From Halanaerobium sp. (lineage in GTDB: Bacteria; Bacillota; Halanaerobiia; Halanaerobiales; Halanaerobiaceae), in assembly GCA_018399955.1 (NCBI GenBank), contig JAGYNO010000008.1, positions 1 through 42,925 of the forward strand: DNA of 42,925 nt. The letters are read 5' to 3'. A program made the translations under genes and the position numbers. Positions 9,468-18,862 of this stretch are shown piece by piece. Each line of letters opens with the position of its first letter. The stretch's first letter is position 1. The notes under the pieces were generated by a model. That model was not told the origin of the DNA, searched no databases, and saw only the letters and a list, made by a program, of their open reading frames with translations.

Positions 9468-9505
9468 AAATTAAGGAGGTCTTTAAATAAAGACCTCCTT
9501 AATTT
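9468..9505 (+). terminator. Long perfect hairpin between binding-protein and ATPase genes (attenuator / RNA stabiliser)
   Basis: Two 18-base arms (9468-9485 and 9488-9505) are perfect reverse complements separated by two bases. The left arm contains AAGGAGGT, a near-perfect Shine-Dalgarno sequence that would be locked in the stem. The right arm ends in TTAATTT, so the hairpin can act as a leaky terminator. It lies 33 bp after the binding-protein stop and 45 bp before the ATPase start. In ABC importer operons such hairpins often keep binding-protein mRNA abundant relative to the rest. Confidence 0.75.
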
Positions 9506-9549
9506 GCATGTTAAAAATAAAGATAAGATTGCTTATATGGAGTGGTACA

Positions 9550-11076
9550 ATGAAATATTTAGATAATGTATTCATTGAAATGGAAAATATAAACAAGGTT
9601 TTTCCAGGGACTGTTGCAAATGATGATATTTCAATCAAAGTAAAAAAAGGAGAAGTAATTTCACTTCTAGGGGAAAATGGTGCAGGGAAGACAACTTTAA
9701 TGAAGATATTATATGGCATGTATAAAGCTGATAGAGGTGAAATTAAAATAGATGGAAAGAAAGTAAATATAAATTCACCTCAAAAAGCTAAAAAGCTGGG
9801 TATAGGAATGATTCATCAGCATTTTACTCTTGTACCTGTACATACAGTACTTGAAAATGTTTTGCTGCAGTTGAATGAGAGTTATGCTCCTAAATATGTT
9901 GAAAATAAAATCAAGGAGATTGGGAATAAATACGAATTAGTAGTAGATCCCTCCGCATTAATAAATGAACTTCCAGTAGGATTTCAGCAAAGAGTTGAGA
10001 TTATTAAAGCATTATTAGGTAATTCAAAGCTATTAATTATGGATGAACCTACAGCTGTATTGACACCTCAGGAAACAGAAAAACTTTTTAAGTTTATTAA
10101 TGAATTTAAAAGTGAAGGTAATTCAGTAATATTTATTACTCATAAACTAAATGAAGTAATGGAAATTTCTGATAGAATTATAGTACTAAGAGATGGAAAA
10201 AAAGTTGGTTCTATTAATAAAAAAGATGCTGACAGAGAAAAATTAACACAAATGATGATTGGAAGAGAATTTGATTTTGAAGTTAAAAAAAATGAAGCTA
10301 CTATCGGCAAAAAAATAATTGAAGTTGATAATGTTTCTATAGTAGGTGAAACAGGTAATCAAATTTTAAATAATATTTCATTAAATATAAGTGCAGGTGA
10401 GATATTTGGAGTTGCTGGTGTTAGTGGTAATGGTCAAGAAGAACTTGCTGATGCAATTGCAGGTTTAAAGAAAATTTCTAATGGTGATATAAGACTTATG
10501 GGTAAGTCAATTGTAAATTTAAATATTAGAGAAATAATTAATTCTGGGGTTGGTTATATTCCTGCTGATAGACATAAGGTTGGTCTTGTACTTGAAATGA
10601 CTGTTGAAGAAAACTTAATATTAAAAAGCACATATGGTCAAAAATATTTTAATAAGTACAAACTTTTAAAAAGCAAAAAATTAAAAATTGATACAGAAAA
10701 AAAGATCAATAAATTTAATATTAAAGTTTCAACTTCAAAAGCTTTAGTTCACTCTCTATCCGGAGGAAATCAACAAAAAGTTGTTGTTGCAAGAGAGGTC
10801 ACATTAGGCGATAAATTATTAATTGCTTCTCAACCAACAAGAGGATTAGATTTTGGAGCAGCTGCATATGTAAAAAGAACATTAGAAAAAGAAAAATCTA
10901 AAGGTAAAGCTATTTTGCTTATCTCAAATGAACTATCAGAAATCATGGAGCTTTCAGATAAAATTGGTGTAATTTATGAAGGAGAAATTTTAGATATTTT
11001 TGATAGAAATGAAGCTGATTTAAAAAAAATTGGTTTATTAATGACTGGAGTTAGAGGTGAGTCATTTGAAAAATAG
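9550..11076 (+). CDS. BMP-type nucleoside ABC importer, duplicated ATP-binding subunit
   Basis: About 508 residues with two ABC cassettes fused in tandem, as in RbsA/YufO proteins. First cassette: Walker A GENGAGKTT, Q-loop near HQHFTLVP, signature LPVGFQQRVE, Walker B LLIMDEPTAVL and switch His in FITHKLNE. Second cassette: degenerate Walker A GVSGNGQEE, strong signature LSGGNQQKV, and a Walker B region LLIASQPTRGLD in which the usual acidic residues are altered. Such asymmetry is normal in this family. It energises uptake of the ligand bound by the upstream BMP protein through the two downstream permeases. I chose ATG 9550 because GGAGTGG (9539-9545) precedes it; the in-frame ATG at 9508 has no ribosome binding site. 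The gene overlaps or abuts the next permease gene. Confidence 0.93.
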   Translation: MKYLDNVFIEMENINKVFPGTVANDDISIKVKKGEVISLLGENGAGKTTLMKILYGMYKADRGEIKIDGKKVNINSPQKAKKLGIGMIHQHFTLVPVHTVLENVLLQLNESYAPKYVENKIKEIGNKYELVVDPSALINELPVGFQQRVEIIKALLGNSKLLIMDEPTAVLTPQETEKLFKFINEFKSEGNSVIFITHKLNEVMEISDRIIVLRDGKKVGSINKKDADREKLTQMMIGREFDFEVKKNEATIGKKIIEVDNVSIVGETGNQILNNISLNISAGEIFGVAGVSGNGQEELADAIAGLKKISNGDIRLMGKSIVNLNIREIINSGVGYIPADRHKVGLVLEMTVEENLILKSTYGQKYFNKYKLLKSKKLKIDTEKKINKFNIKVSTSKALVHSLSGGNQQKVVVAREVTLGDKLLIASQPTRGLDFGAAAYVKRTLEKEKSKGKAILLISNELSEIMELSDKIGVIYEGEILDIFDRNEADLKKIGLLMTGVRGESFEK

Positions 11077-12172
11077 AAGCAATTCGGTTAAAGATCTATT
11101 TTTAGATAAATTTAATAATAAATTAGTACTAATATTAAGCAGTGTATTTTCCATATTTATGGGGCTTACAGTAAGCGGTCTGCTTATGCTTTTTTTAAAT
11201 CAAAATCCAGTTGAAGCATACAAATTAATAATAGAATTTGCTTTTATAGATTCTTATAACATAGCTAATATATTTGCAAAATCAACACCACTTATATTGA
11301 CAGCTCTTGCCTTTGGCTTTGCATTTAAAGCAAAACTTTTTAATATTGGGGCACAGGGACAATTTTATATAGGAGTTTTAGCTGCAGTTTTTGTTTCATT
11401 AAAGCTTGGCTGGATGCCTCCATTTTTCGTTTTATCTTTAAGTCTTGCCGCAAGTTTTGCAGCTGCTGGTATTTGGGCATCATTTATTGGTTATTTTAAA
11501 GCATATTTTAATGCTAATGAATTTCTTGTGAGCATGATGTCTACTTATGTAGCTGTAGCAATTATGGATTATCTTTTAAGAGGACCTTTGCAGGAAAGTA
11601 AAGGAGAATATCCACAAACAGATCTTATACCAAATACAGCAAAAATACCAACTTTCATCAATGGTACTCAGTTTCATTATGGTTTTTTTGCTGCAGTTGG
11701 GGCAGCATTAATTATTTATTATATTTTATGGCATACCAGACTTGGTTTTCATATTAGAGCAGTAGGTCAAAATAGAAATGCTGCAGAGTTTTCAGGGATT
11801 AATGAAAAAAAGATTTTTATAATTGTTTTTTTAATTTGTGGAGGATTAGCAGGTATAGCTGGCTTTATGCAGGTTAATGGAATTAACCATATGGCAGTTC
11901 AAGGTTTTGAAGCAGATATAGGTGCAGCTGGGATTGGAGTAGCGATTTTAGGGAATGCAAATCCAATTGGTATAGTATTTGCAGCATTATTATTTTCTAC
12001 TTTAGAGGTAGGTGGATTAATGTTGACTCAAACCAGCTCTCTTCCTTCAAGTATTATAGGAATTATGCAGGGCTCTGTAGTTATTTTTGTTGTGATTTCA
12101 TACTTTATTAATAATAAATTTAATATCCTAAAGAGAAAAAGAAAATTGATTAATAATGGGGAGGAGATCTAA
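11057..12172 (+). CDS. BMP-type nucleoside ABC importer, permease 1
   Basis: The 371-residue hydrophobic protein is a BPD_transp_2 family permease like YufP. After a short hydrophilic N-terminus it has about nine or ten membrane segments, with the family motifs AFGFAFKAKLFNIGAQGQFY and, later, RAVGQNRNAAEFSGIN, the cytoplasmic coupling loop contacting the ATPase. The GTG at 11057 (GGAG at 11047-11050) overlaps the end of the ATPase gene by 20 bp. A TTG at 11066 after GAGGTGA is an alternative start. The stop codon overlaps the ATG of the second permease by one base, which shows translational coupling. It forms a heterodimeric channel with that protein. Confidence 0.92.
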   Translation: MSHLKNRSNSVKDLFLDKFNNKLVLILSSVFSIFMGLTVSGLLMLFLNQNPVEAYKLIIEFAFIDSYNIANIFAKSTPLILTALAFGFAFKAKLFNIGAQGQFYIGVLAAVFVSLKLGWMPPFFVLSLSLAASFAAAGIWASFIGYFKAYFNANEFLVSMMSTYVAVAIMDYLLRGPLQESKGEYPQTDLIPNTAKIPTFINGTQFHYGFFAAVGAALIIYYILWHTRLGFHIRAVGQNRNAAEFSGINEKKIFIIVFLICGGLAGIAGFMQVNGINHMAVQGFEADIGAAGIGVAILGNANPIGIVFAALLFSTLEVGGLMLTQTSSLPSSIIGIMQGSVVIFVVISYFINNKFNILKRKRKLINNGEEI

Positions 12173-13092
12173 TGTCAATAATATTACTTTTATCAAGGGC
12201 ACTCCAGATGAGTACTCCCCTGATTTTAGGTTCTACAGCAGAAGTTTACTCTGAAAAAACTGGTGTAATGAATATTGCTATTGAAGGAATATTTTTGCTA
12301 GGAGCATGGGGCGGTTTTGTCGGAGCATATAAATCTGGTAGTATAGCCTTTGGTTTTATTACTGCACTTTTAGGTGGAGCGCTAATAGGAGTCTTATATG
12401 GTTTTATTACTATAAAATTAAAACAACATCAGATTGTTACTGGTGTTGCTTTAAATATTCTACTTGCTTCATTAACTGTTTTTATGTATAGAGTGATTTT
12501 TGGTGTACAGCTAACTCCATTAAGAATACAGCCTTTAGAAAGAATTTCTATACCAATACTAGCGAATATTCCATTTTTTGGAGAAATATTATTTAACCAA
12601 AATATTATGACTTATATTGTTTTGTTAATGGTGCCAATCGCATATTGGATTTTATTTAGAACAAGAGTTGGGCTAATTATTCGTTCAACTGGAGCCAATC
12701 CAGAAGCAGTAGATGCTGCAGGTATAAACGTAGAAAAAGTAAGATATACAACGATTATTATTACAAGCTCGATTACTGCTGTCGCAGGATCTTTTTATAC
12801 ATTGGGATTTTTAGGAATGTTTACAAGCGATATAATTGGAGGTAGAGGTTGGATAGCATTTGCAATATGTTTTTTAGGTAACTGGCATCCCATTGGTGCC
12901 TTACTTGGAGCACTTGCATTTGGATTAGCAGATGGACTTTCTGTTTTTTTTCAGACATCAAGTCTTAATTTGATTCCAAATGAATTTATTATTGCTTTAC
13001 CATATATTCTTACAATTATTGCAACAGTAGTAAGAAAAAAGTTTAATGTGCCAGAATATCTAGGTACACCTTATATAAAAGAAGAAGTATAA
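12172..13092 (+). CDS. BMP-type nucleoside ABC importer, permease 2
   Basis: The 306-residue protein is the second BPD_transp_2 permease, like YufQ. It has about eight hydrophobic segments, the N-terminal TPLILGSTAEVYSEKTGVMN block and the coupling-loop motif RSTGANPEAVDAAGIN. Length and motifs are typical. Its ATG overlaps the preceding stop (TAATG), and GGGGAGGAG at 12158-12166 is the ribosome binding site. It completes a four-gene operon: binding protein, double ATPase and two permeases. The operon closes with a strong hairpin 25 bp downstream. Confidence 0.92.
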   Translation: MSIILLLSRALQMSTPLILGSTAEVYSEKTGVMNIAIEGIFLLGAWGGFVGAYKSGSIAFGFITALLGGALIGVLYGFITIKLKQHQIVTGVALNILLASLTVFMYRVIFGVQLTPLRIQPLERISIPILANIPFFGEILFNQNIMTYIVLLMVPIAYWILFRTRVGLIIRSTGANPEAVDAAGINVEKVRYTTIIITSSITAVAGSFYTLGFLGMFTSDIIGGRGWIAFAICFLGNWHPIGALLGALAFGLADGLSVFFQTSSLNLIPNEFIIALPYILTIIATVVRKKFNVPEYLGTPYIKEEV

Positions 13093-13116
13093 TTCCAAAT
13101 ATATTTGAATAGATTA

Positions 13117-13150
13117 TAATTAGTACCTGCCAATTGGCAGGTTCTAATTA
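13117..13150 (+). terminator. Terminator after the ABC importer operon
   Basis: Two 17-base arms meet at 13133/13134 with a single mismatch. The core ACCTGCCAATTGGCAGGT is a perfect palindrome. The right arm ends in CTAATTA followed by TTTAA. It lies just after the last permease gene, and because it is nearly symmetric it could work in either direction. Confidence 0.7.
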
Positions 13151-13199
13151 TTTAACCCTAAAAACAAATAAAAATGCTAAAATTATAATATATAGAGGC

Positions 13200-13226
13200 A
13201 GGATATAGCCTTTATTTAAAGAAAAT
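13200..13226 (+). promoter_or_regulatory. Sigma-H-like promoter candidate before the activase gene
   Basis: AGGATAT at 13200-13206, a 14-base spacer, then GAAAAT at 13221-13226, placed 59 bp before the ATG at 13285. The known B. subtilis sigma-H pattern is AGGAWWW, about 14-15 bases, then GAAT. Similar boxes recur in this window (see findings). Confidence 0.4.
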
Positions 13227-13284
13227 ATAAATAAATAAGTATATATAAATTAATTTTAGAGTTAACTTAGTTAGGAGGATATAA

Positions 13285-16200
13285 ATGAGTTCAATTGGTA
13301 TTTGTATGGGAGCTTCTAATATAAAAGTTGTTAAAATAACAAGAAATAGTGAAGACTTAAAAATTGAAGATTATAATTCACAGTCACATGAAGGTAATGC
13401 AGCCAGGACTTTAGAAAAAGTACTAGCAGAATTTGATTTAAATGAAGATAATAATTTTGCTGTTACAGGAAGAAAATTTAAAGAATTTGTCAATTTGCCT
13501 TCTATAGCTGAACCTGAAGCTACAGAGCTTGCATATAATGAAATAAAAGATAAATATCCCTCTGTTGATGCAGTAGTAAGTGCAGGTGGAGAAACTTTTA
13601 TGGTTTATGAACTAGATGAAAAAGGTAAAATTGCAGATGTACACAGCGGTAATAAATGTGCATCTGGGACTGGAGAGTTTTTTTTACAGCAGTTAAAAAG
13701 GATGAATTTGAGTCTTGAAGATGCTATGGAATATGCTGAATTGGATAACCCTTATCATCTTTCAGGTAGATGTTCTGTATTTTGCAAAAGTGACTGCACA
13801 CATGCTCTAAATAAAGGTGAAGATAAGGGTAGGATAGTTGCTGGTTTGTGTAGTATGATGGCAGATAAAATAATGGAACTGCTTTCTAATTTTAAAGCAG
13901 AATCAATAATGGTGATAGGTGGTACAAGTAAAAATAGTGTTATGATTGATTTTTTAAGAAATAAATTAGCAAAGGTAATTGTACCAGAAGAAGCAGATTA
14001 CTTTGAAGCTTTAGGTACTGCACTCTGGGCAGAAAAATATGGAATGAAATTAAATAATAGCAAGCTTTACAGCAGGGATAAGAGTTCATTTGATTTTCTA
14101 CCCCCTTTAAAAGATTATCAGCATAAAGTAAGTTTTAAAGACATGGAAAGAGCTGAGGCAGAATCTGGGGATAGATGTATTTTAGGTGTAGATGTTGGTT
14201 CCACAACAACTAAAGCTGTAATTATGAGGGAAAATGATGATGCACTTTTAGCATCTGTTTATTTAAGAACAAGTGGTGATCCTGTTGATGCAGCCAGAAG
14301 ATGTTATGTTAAATTAATAGATACAATTGGCAGTACAGATATAGAAATCATTGGACTTGGAGTAACCGGTTCAGGCAGACAGATTGTTGGATTACATGCT
14401 CTTACAGAATCAATCCATAATGAAATAATGGCTCATGCAAAAGCAGCAGTTTATTTTGATAGTGAGGTAGAAACCATATTCGAAATAGGTGGTCAGGACG
14501 CTAAATACACTTATATTGTAAATGAAGTTCCTACTGATTATGCAATGAATGAGGCATGTTCTGCAGGAACTGGTTCATTTTTAGAGGAAGCTGCAGAAGA
14601 GTCTTTTAATATCAGTGTAGAAGATATAGAAGGAATTGCTATGCAGGGTGAGCGGCCTCCTAATTTTAATGATCAATGTTCAGCTTTTATCAGCAGTGAT
14701 ATTAAGAGTGCTATTCAGGAAGGGATTGCAGTAGAAGATATTTGTGCAGGTTTGGTATATTCAATCTGTTTAAATTATACAAACAGGGTAAAAGGTAATC
14801 GTGCTGTTGGAGATAAGGTTTTCATGCAGGGTGGTGTCTGCTATAACAAGGCTGTTCCCACAGCAATGGCAGCATTAACAGATAAGGAAATCATTGTCCC
14901 ACCTGAGCCAGGTCTTATGGGGGCATATGGTGAGGCACTAATGGTAAAACAGAGGCTTGACTTAAATCTGATTGAAGAAAAATATTTTTCCCTTAAAGAA
15001 CTTGCAGAACGAGAAATCAAATATCTTAATTCATTTATCTGTCAGGGAGGCAAAGAAGATTGTGATCGCAGGTGTGAAATAAATGTTATGGAAATCAAAG
15101 GAGACAAATATCCCTTTGGTGGAGCTTGTAATAAATACGTAAATTTATCCCAAGATTTAGAATATGATGTTAAAAAATTGGATTATGTACGTAAAAGAGA
15201 AAAGATGGTTTATGAAAAATATTTAGCTAAACCTGAAAATTACAATAAAAAAGGCAAAGTTGGTATTAATCGTTCACTGACAGTAAGTACTCTTTTACCT
15301 CTTTATTCTAAGTTTTTTGCTGAACTGGGATATGAAGTTATACTGCCTGAAGATGCCAATGAAAACGGCATCCAACAGCAGTCAGCTGCATTCTGTCACC
15401 CAGTAGGTTTAAGCCACGGCTATATGTATGATTTGCTGCATAATTATGAGACAGATTATATATTTCTACCACATGTGAGGGGTTTGTATGTGGAAAATGG
15501 AGCAGAGGAAAGTATGCTCTGTCCAATGGCTCAGGCTGAACCATATTATCTCTCTGCAGTCTGGCCTGAGTTAAAAGAAAATAACATTTTTTCTCCTGTG
15601 CTTGATTTTAAAAACGGTTTTTCTAGTGTGGAAAGTGAATTTATAGATATGGCATTAAAACTTGGCTCTAATAAAAGTCAAGCTAAAAAAGCATATAAAA
15701 GTGCTGTGGAATATCAATCAAAGTTTAATGAAGAACTGAAATCAAAAGGTAAAGAAGTGCTTGAATATTTAAAAGATAATCCTGATGAAAAAGCGATAGT
15801 TCTATTCGGAAGACCATATAATGCGTTTGTATCAGAGGCGAATATGGGCATTCCTCATAAATTTGCCTCACGAGGAGAAATTGTAATTCCTTTTGATATG
15901 CTCGAATTTAATGATAGAGAGGTTTCGCAAAAGATGTACTGGTCGATGGGACAAATGATTATGAAGGGTACAGAGTTTGTAAGTGAAAATCCCAATCTAT
16001 TTGCGGCCTATATCACTAATTTCAGCTGTGGCCCTGATTCATTTCTTTTAAATTATTTTAGAGATAAAAATGGAAGTAAGCCATCATTGACACTTGAACT
16101 TGACAGTCATACAGCAGATGCAGGATTAAATACTCGGATAGAAGCTTTTCTGGATGTTGTTGACAGTTATAGAAAACTTCAAGAAAAACAGGCAGCTTCA

Positions 16201-17574
16201 GCAGTAGCTGAAAAAGCTTTCAGAAAGGCTGAAGTGGAATATAATGACAATTTAAGAATTGTTGATTCAGAAGGAGAGAGTTTTTCACTTGATAATCAAA
16301 AGGTAAAGGTATTAATACCTTCAATGGGAGGGAATGCAAGTAGAGCTGTTGCTGCTGGTTTAAGATACAGTGGAATTAATGCTGCAGCTGCAGATGAACC
16401 TGGTGAAGAAGAACTAAAAAGAGGAAGAGCAAATTCCAGCTCTAAAGAATGTCTTCCTTTACAGCTGACTCTTGGTACCTTGCTGAATTATTTAGAAAAA
16501 AGAGAAAATGATGAAGAAGTATTAGCATATTTTATGCCTGAAGCTTCAGGTCCCTGTCGATTTGGCCAGTATAATGTTTTGCTTAATAATTTAATTGAAG
16601 ATAAAGAACTAGATAATACAGCAGTATTAACTTTAACTTCCGATAATGGTTATGCAGGCCTGGGTAAAAAGTTCACAATGCGAGCCTGGCAGGCAGTAAT
16701 AACTGCTGATGTGCTTGATGATATTGAGAGTGTAATATTGGCACTAGCTGAAGATAAAGAAATGGCTATCTCTCAATTTAGAGAGAGTGTTGATTTGATT
16801 TTTAATGCTTTTGAAAGCCATAAATGGTCTGATGTAAAATATATACTAAAAAATGAAGCAGAACAGCTTTCCAATATTGAATTAAAAGAGCCATATGAGA
16901 ATGCAAAAAAGGCTGCACTTACAGGTGAAATTTATGTAAGAAGTGATAAATTTTCAAGAAGATTTCTGGTAGAAAAATTAGCTAAAAAAGGTATTGTGAC
17001 AAAGGTTGCTCCAAATAATGAATGGCTCTATTATGTAGATTATTTAATAGAAAATGGTATCAATAAAAATAAACCTGGATTTTTAGATTCTTTAAAACTA
17101 AAAGCTAAAAACTTATTCCAGAGGCATGTTGAAAAAACAATTAAAGATATTTTTGCAGAAACTGGACTTTATGAATACAAGCTTACTGATGTAAACAAAG
17201 TTATTGAATCTGCTGAAAATGCGGTATCAAAAGAGTTAACTGGAGAAGCTGTTTTAACAGTTGGCAGCAGTATTGATGAGATAGTAGAAGAAGTGGATGG
17301 TGTTATCATAATTGGACCTTTTGGATGTATGCCGCATCGAGTTGCAGAATCAGTATTAACAAAATCACTTGAAAAAGAAAAGTTAAAAGAAGCCAGGGAG
17401 TATGGTAATAAATTCACGCAAAAAGTATTAGAGAGATTTTCTTCTTTACCCTTTTTGGCTGTTGAAACAGATGGTAGTGTTTTTACACAAGTTATAGAAG
17501 CAAGAATTGAATCTTTTGCACTTCAAGTCGAGAGAGTTAATCAATTTAAAAAAGAACTTAAAGAAAAACAATAA
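13285..17574 (+). CDS. Giant acyl-CoA dehydratase activase-related protein: tandem BadF/HgdC ATPases fused to DUF2229 / dehydratase-like region
   Basis: The 1429-residue protein joins two activase (ASKHA ATPase) domains and a long HgdB/HgdC-like part. Domain 1 (about 1-265) has C125 in NKCASGTGEF and C163 in SGRCSVFC. Domain 2 (about 300-555) has the phosphate loop DVGSTTTKA (303-311), EIGGQDAKY, C425 in NEACSAGTGSF and C465 in FNDQCSAF. In activases such Cys pairs, one per subunit, bridge a [4Fe-4S] cluster across the dimer. A Cys-rich stretch follows (C586, C593, C597, C615). Then come dehydratase-like blocks with Cys near FCHPVGLSHG, MLCPMAQAE, NFSCGPDSF, KECLPLQL and GPCRFGQ, ending with C1348 in GPFGCMPHR. 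Activases use ATP to drive low-potential electrons into 2-hydroxyacyl-CoA dehydratases or double-cubane reductases. The substrate of this fused family is not established to my knowledge. It appears monocistronic; the ribosome binding site is TTAGGAGG. Confidence 0.88.
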   Translation: MSSIGICMGASNIKVVKITRNSEDLKIEDYNSQSHEGNAARTLEKVLAEFDLNEDNNFAVTGRKFKEFVNLPSIAEPEATELAYNEIKDKYPSVDAVVSAGGETFMVYELDEKGKIADVHSGNKCASGTGEFFLQQLKRMNLSLEDAMEYAELDNPYHLSGRCSVFCKSDCTHALNKGEDKGRIVAGLCSMMADKIMELLSNFKAESIMVIGGTSKNSVMIDFLRNKLAKVIVPEEADYFEALGTALWAEKYGMKLNNSKLYSRDKSSFDFLPPLKDYQHKVSFKDMERAEAESGDRCILGVDVGSTTTKAVIMRENDDALLASVYLRTSGDPVDAARRCYVKLIDTIGSTDIEIIGLGVTGSGRQIVGLHALTESIHNEIMAHAKAAVYFDSEVETIFEIGGQDAKYTYIVNEVPTDYAMNEACSAGTGSFLEEAAEESFNISVEDIEGIAMQGERPPNFNDQCSAFISSDIKSAIQEGIAVEDICAGLVYSICLNYTNRVKGNRAVGDKVFMQGGVCYNKAVPTAMAALTDKEIIVPPEPGLMGAYGEALMVKQRLDLNLIEEKYFSLKELAEREIKYLNSFICQGGKEDCDRRCEINVMEIKGDKYPFGGACNKYVNLSQDLEYDVKKLDYVRKREKMVYEKYLAKPENYNKKGKVGINRSLTVSTLLPLYSKFFAELGYEVILPEDANENGIQQQSAAFCHPVGLSHGYMYDLLHNYETDYIFLPHVRGLYVENGAEESMLCPMAQAEPYYLSAVWPELKENNIFSPVLDFKNGFSSVESEFIDMALKLGSNKSQAKKAYKSAVEYQSKFNEELKSKGKEVLEYLKDNPDEKAIVLFGRPYNAFVSEANMGIPHKFASRGEIVIPFDMLEFNDREVSQKMYWSMGQMIMKGTEFVSENPNLFAAYITNFSCGPDSFLLNYFRDKNGSKPSLTLELDSHTADAGLNTRIEAFLDVVDSYRKLQEKQAASAVAEKAFRKAEVEYNDNLRIVDSEGESFSLDNQKVKVLIPSMGGNASRAVAAGLRYSGINAAAADEPGEEELKRGRANSSSKECLPLQLTLGTLLNYLEKRENDEEVLAYFMPEASGPCRFGQYNVLLNNLIEDKELDNTAVLTLTSDNGYAGLGKKFTMRAWQAVITADVLDDIESVILALAEDKEMAISQFRESVDLIFNAFESHKWSDVKYILKNEAEQLSNIELKEPYENAKKAALTGEIYVRSDKFSRRFLVEKLAKKGIVTKVAPNNEWLYYVDYLIENGINKNKPGFLDSLKLKAKNLFQRHVEKTIKDIFAETGLYEYKLTDVNKVIESAENAVSKELTGEAVLTVGSSIDEIVEEVDGVIIIGPFGCMPHRVAESVLTKSLEKEKLKEAREYGNKFTQKVLERFSSLPFLAVETDGSVFTQVIEARIESFALQVERVNQFKKELKEKQ

Positions 17575-17740
17575 TAGATATATTTTCTACATCTTTTTTA
17601 GCATTAATGAAATTTACTCATTATAGAAAGAAAATATTTTGTCGAAAAAAGTAAAAAAAGCAGGAATTTATATTTTTATCCTTAATTATATTAAGTGTAC
17701 GATATTTATTTAATCGAAAATTTTTATTAGAGGTGGTCTT

Positions 17741-18862
17741 ATGGATAGAAATTTGGGTAATAATTTTTATAAAATCCCAAAAGTTTCTTTAGAAGCAGCA
17801 GAAGAATATAAAGATAAACTTAATTTATTAATTGAAAAGGTAAATAATAAATTATTTTCAAGAGATGATCTAACATATCTTATTGGAGATAATCCAATTA
17901 ATAAGATGTACAATAATCATGAAAATCATGCTAATTTTATGTACAACAGCTTTAAGTTAAACGATAAAAAATTTGTTTACAGTACAATAACCTGGGTATA
18001 CAGAACTTATTCAAATCATGGTTTTTCATATGATTATTTTTTAGTAGAATTAAGTGCCTGGATGGAAGCTGTTGAAGAAACTTTAGCAGATAAAAAGGCA
18101 GAAGAAATTAATAAAGTATACAGCTGGATGATTGATCATCATCATGAATTTATAAGGGAATCTAAAATTATAGAGCCAGCAGAATTAGAAACTGAAAATA
18201 AATTTAGTGCTTTATATAAAGAATTTTTAAAATGCCTACTTCAGGGGAAACATAAATACTGTATAATTACAGCTCAGCAGGAAGTAGAAACAAAAGAAGA
18301 TATGCTTTTGTTTTTTGAAGAAGTAATTAGACCAACTATGTATAAAATTGGTAATTTATGGGAGGAAGGAGAGATTTCCACTGCTGAAGAACACCTTGCA
18401 TCTTCGATTGTATCCAGGATTATTTCTTCTTTATATTCAAAATTTATTTCTCTTGAGCATGACAAAGGAAAAGCAGTGATTTCTGCTATAGCAAATGAAT
18501 ATCATGAAATTGGGTCAAGAATTGTTGCTGATTCTCTAGAGATGGCTGGCTGGGATGTTGAACATTTAGGAGCAGATACCCCGACAGCAGATCTGATTGA
18601 TTTTATAAATAAAGAATCTCCTTTTTTAATAGGTTTATCAGCTGCTCTGCCATTTAATGTTGATAATTTAATCAAGACTATAAAAATAATAAAATCTAGA
18701 AATGATTTAAAAGATATTAAGATATTAGTTGGTGGAAAAATTTTTAATGATAATCCAGAACTCTGGAAAAAAACAGGAGCAGATGACTGGGCAAAAAACG
18801 GTAAGGAAGCAGCAGAAATAGCTGAATTATGGTGGAAAAAAAGGTGTAATGAATATGTATAA
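17741..18862 (+). CDS. Cobalamin (B12)-binding sensor protein, CarH-like light/cofactor-sensing module without DNA-binding domain
   Basis: This 373-residue soluble protein has three parts. Residues about 1-140 are a helical domain I cannot name, with conserved-looking NHGFSYDYFLVELSAWMEA. Residues about 145-235 are a four-helix B12-binding cap. Residues about 238-370 are a Rossmann-like B12-binding domain. The cap carries W207, then nine residues, then E217-H218: the W-x9-EH signature of adenosylcobalamin photoreceptors of the CarH/LitR type. The Rossmann part has E253-Y-H255-E-I-G258, matching (D/E)xHxxG, in which His ligates cobalt. GLSAALPFN and ILVGGKIF follow as expected. There is no MerR-type HTH, so output must go through a partner. 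The diguanylate cyclase gene overlaps its 3' end by 14 bp. Ribosome binding site: GAGGTGG. Cobalamin binding is well supported; light sensing is inferred. Confidence 0.85.
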   Translation: MDRNLGNNFYKIPKVSLEAAEEYKDKLNLLIEKVNNKLFSRDDLTYLIGDNPINKMYNNHENHANFMYNSFKLNDKKFVYSTITWVYRTYSNHGFSYDYFLVELSAWMEAVEETLADKKAEEINKVYSWMIDHHHEFIRESKIIEPAELETENKFSALYKEFLKCLLQGKHKYCIITAQQEVETKEDMLLFFEEVIRPTMYKIGNLWEEGEISTAEEHLASSIVSRIISSLYSKFISLEHDKGKAVISAIANEYHEIGSRIVADSLEMAGWDVEHLGADTPTADLIDFINKESPFLIGLSAALPFNVDNLIKTIKIIKSRNDLKDIKILVGGKIFNDNPELWKKTGADDWAKNGKEAAEIAELWWKKRCNEYV

